In this document: positions 6,196 to 6,725 of the stretch, piece after piece
Layout: each line of letters begins with the position of its first letter
Numbering within the stretch: position 1 is the stretch's first letter
Assembly (NCBI GenBank): GCA_937896275.1
Contig: CALBMW010000792.1
Coordinates: forward strand, 1-6,725
Length of the DNA: 6,725 bases
Reading direction: 5' to 3'
Source: an uncultured Myxococcales bacterium
Lineage (GTDB): Bacteria; Myxococcota_A; Bradymonadia; UBA7976; UBA1532
Made by a program: the position numbers and the translations under genes
Notes under the pieces: model-generated
What the model saw: only the letters and a program-made list of their open reading frames with translations
The model's database searches: none
Told to the model about the DNA's origin: nothing

Positions 6196-6725
6196 TCAGC
6201 GCGCGGACTTCGCCGCGGCCTTGGTGGGCAGGGGGCTTCCCTGGGCGTCGTAGGGCAGGATGGGGAGCCCCAGCGAGGCCAGGGTCGGCTCCAGCGAGGT
6301 GCGGTCGCCCGCGACCACGATGATGTAGGCGTCCGGCGCGCCGGCCCACCGCTTCGCGGCGGCGTTGACCTCTTCGAGCGTGGTCGACTGCACCCTCTCA
6401 GGCCAGCCCCGGTACCAGTCGGGTGGGCGCTGGTCGAGCACCAGCCCCGCCAGCTGCCCCGCGACGCCGCCCATGCTCTCGAAGCGGCCCGGGAAGCCCA
6501 ACAGCAGCCCTCCGACGGCCTCCTCGCGCTCGTGCGCGGTGATGGGGCGGTCGCCGCTCGCCGCCGCCAACTCCTTCAACATCTCGTCGATGCTGGGCCG
6601 GGTCGTGTCGGCCTTCACGCCCGCCGACAGCCCGTAGAAGCCGGCGGCGCGCCACCGGTTGAAGCCGGCGCGCGCGCCGTAGGTGTAGCCCTTGTCCTCG
6701 CGGATGTTCTCCATCCAGCGCGAGG
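6196..6725 (-). CDS. M16-family peptidase (insulinase/processing-peptidase fold), C-terminal part only
   Basis: The last 176 codons of a larger gene are visible; the start is beyond the window. The SRWMENIREDKGYTYGA stretch is the hallmark of the second domain of M16 proteins, which carries an Arg/Tyr pair involved in substrate binding. Further family features follow: a G-x-Y/F strand (AGFYGLSAGVKADTT), a helix with the EREEAVGGLLLGFPGRFES pattern, DWYRGWPERVQ, a VNAAAKRWAG helix and the strand IIVVAGDRTSLEPTLASLGLPILPYDAQG. The zinc motif (HxxEH) would lie in the N-terminal domain outside the window, so it is unknown whether this is an active peptidase or a non-catalytic partner subunit. The C-terminus is a Lys/Ala-rich tail. 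It lies on the same strand as the kinase operon but is separated by 219 nt, and I see no functional link between them. Such proteins are usually periplasmic or envelope-associated, which cannot be checked here. Confidence 0.9.
   Translation of the reverse strand, partial: SRWMENIREDKGYTYGARAGFNRWRAAGFYGLSAGVKADTTRPSIDEMLKELAAASGDRPITAHEREEAVGGLLLGFPGRFESMGGVAGQLAGLVLDQRPPDWYRGWPERVQSTTLEEVNAAAKRWAGAPDAYIIVVAGDRTSLEPTLASLGLPILPYDAQGSPLPTKAAAKSAR

Noticed and set aside
4973..6349. 458-codon minus-strand open frame spanning the kinase N-terminal region, the intergenic region and the peptidase end
   Set aside because: It is out of frame with both recognised genes and yields Arg/Gly/Pro-rich sequence with no domain. 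It reads across the end of one real gene and into another.

Overview
The window is very GC-rich, with GC-biased codons and densely packed genes that all lie on the minus strand. Transmembrane Ser/Thr kinases, multi-REC hybrid histidine kinases and M16 peptidases together suggest a signalling-rich environmental bacterium. Myxococcota (myxobacteria and relatives) fit best. This is inferred from gene content and composition, as no taxonomic marker is present.

Layout, in transcription order (high to low coordinates). (1) 6725-6196 holds the C-terminal part of an M16-family (insulinase/processing-peptidase fold) peptidase; its start lies outside the window. (2) 6195-5977 is a 219-bp intergenic region with three tandem 18-bp repeats and weak promoter-like sequences. 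It is the likely control region of the next genes. (3) 5976-3700 encodes a membrane histidine kinase: seven predicted membrane helices, a CHASE-like extracytoplasmic domain, an eighth helix, a coiled coil, and a kinase core of the type found in phytochrome-like kinases. (4) 3686-3261 encodes a stand-alone Rcp1-like response regulator. (5) 3260-1347 encodes a soluble REC-PAS-HisKA-HATPase-REC hybrid kinase. (6) 1273-1 encodes a transmembrane Ser/Thr kinase whose C-terminal extracytoplasmic part runs off the window.

Genes 3 to 5 are almost certainly one operon: the gaps are 13 nt and 0 nt. A working model is that the membrane kinase senses an extracytoplasmic or membrane signal and phosphorylates the small regulator and/or the N-terminal REC of the hybrid, which then acts through its own kinase core and terminal REC. 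None of the three proteins has a DNA-binding or enzymatic output domain, so the final effector lies elsewhere or output is by protein contact. The Ser/Thr kinase follows after 73 nt with no evident terminator and may be co-transcribed, which would place both phosphorylation systems side by side.

The most unusual points are the triple repeat motif in the membrane sensor, the phytochrome-type kinase/Rcp1 pairing without a phytochrome sensor, the operon without an output domain, and the 18-bp tandem repeats upstream. The families are all known; I see no clear evidence of an entirely new system.
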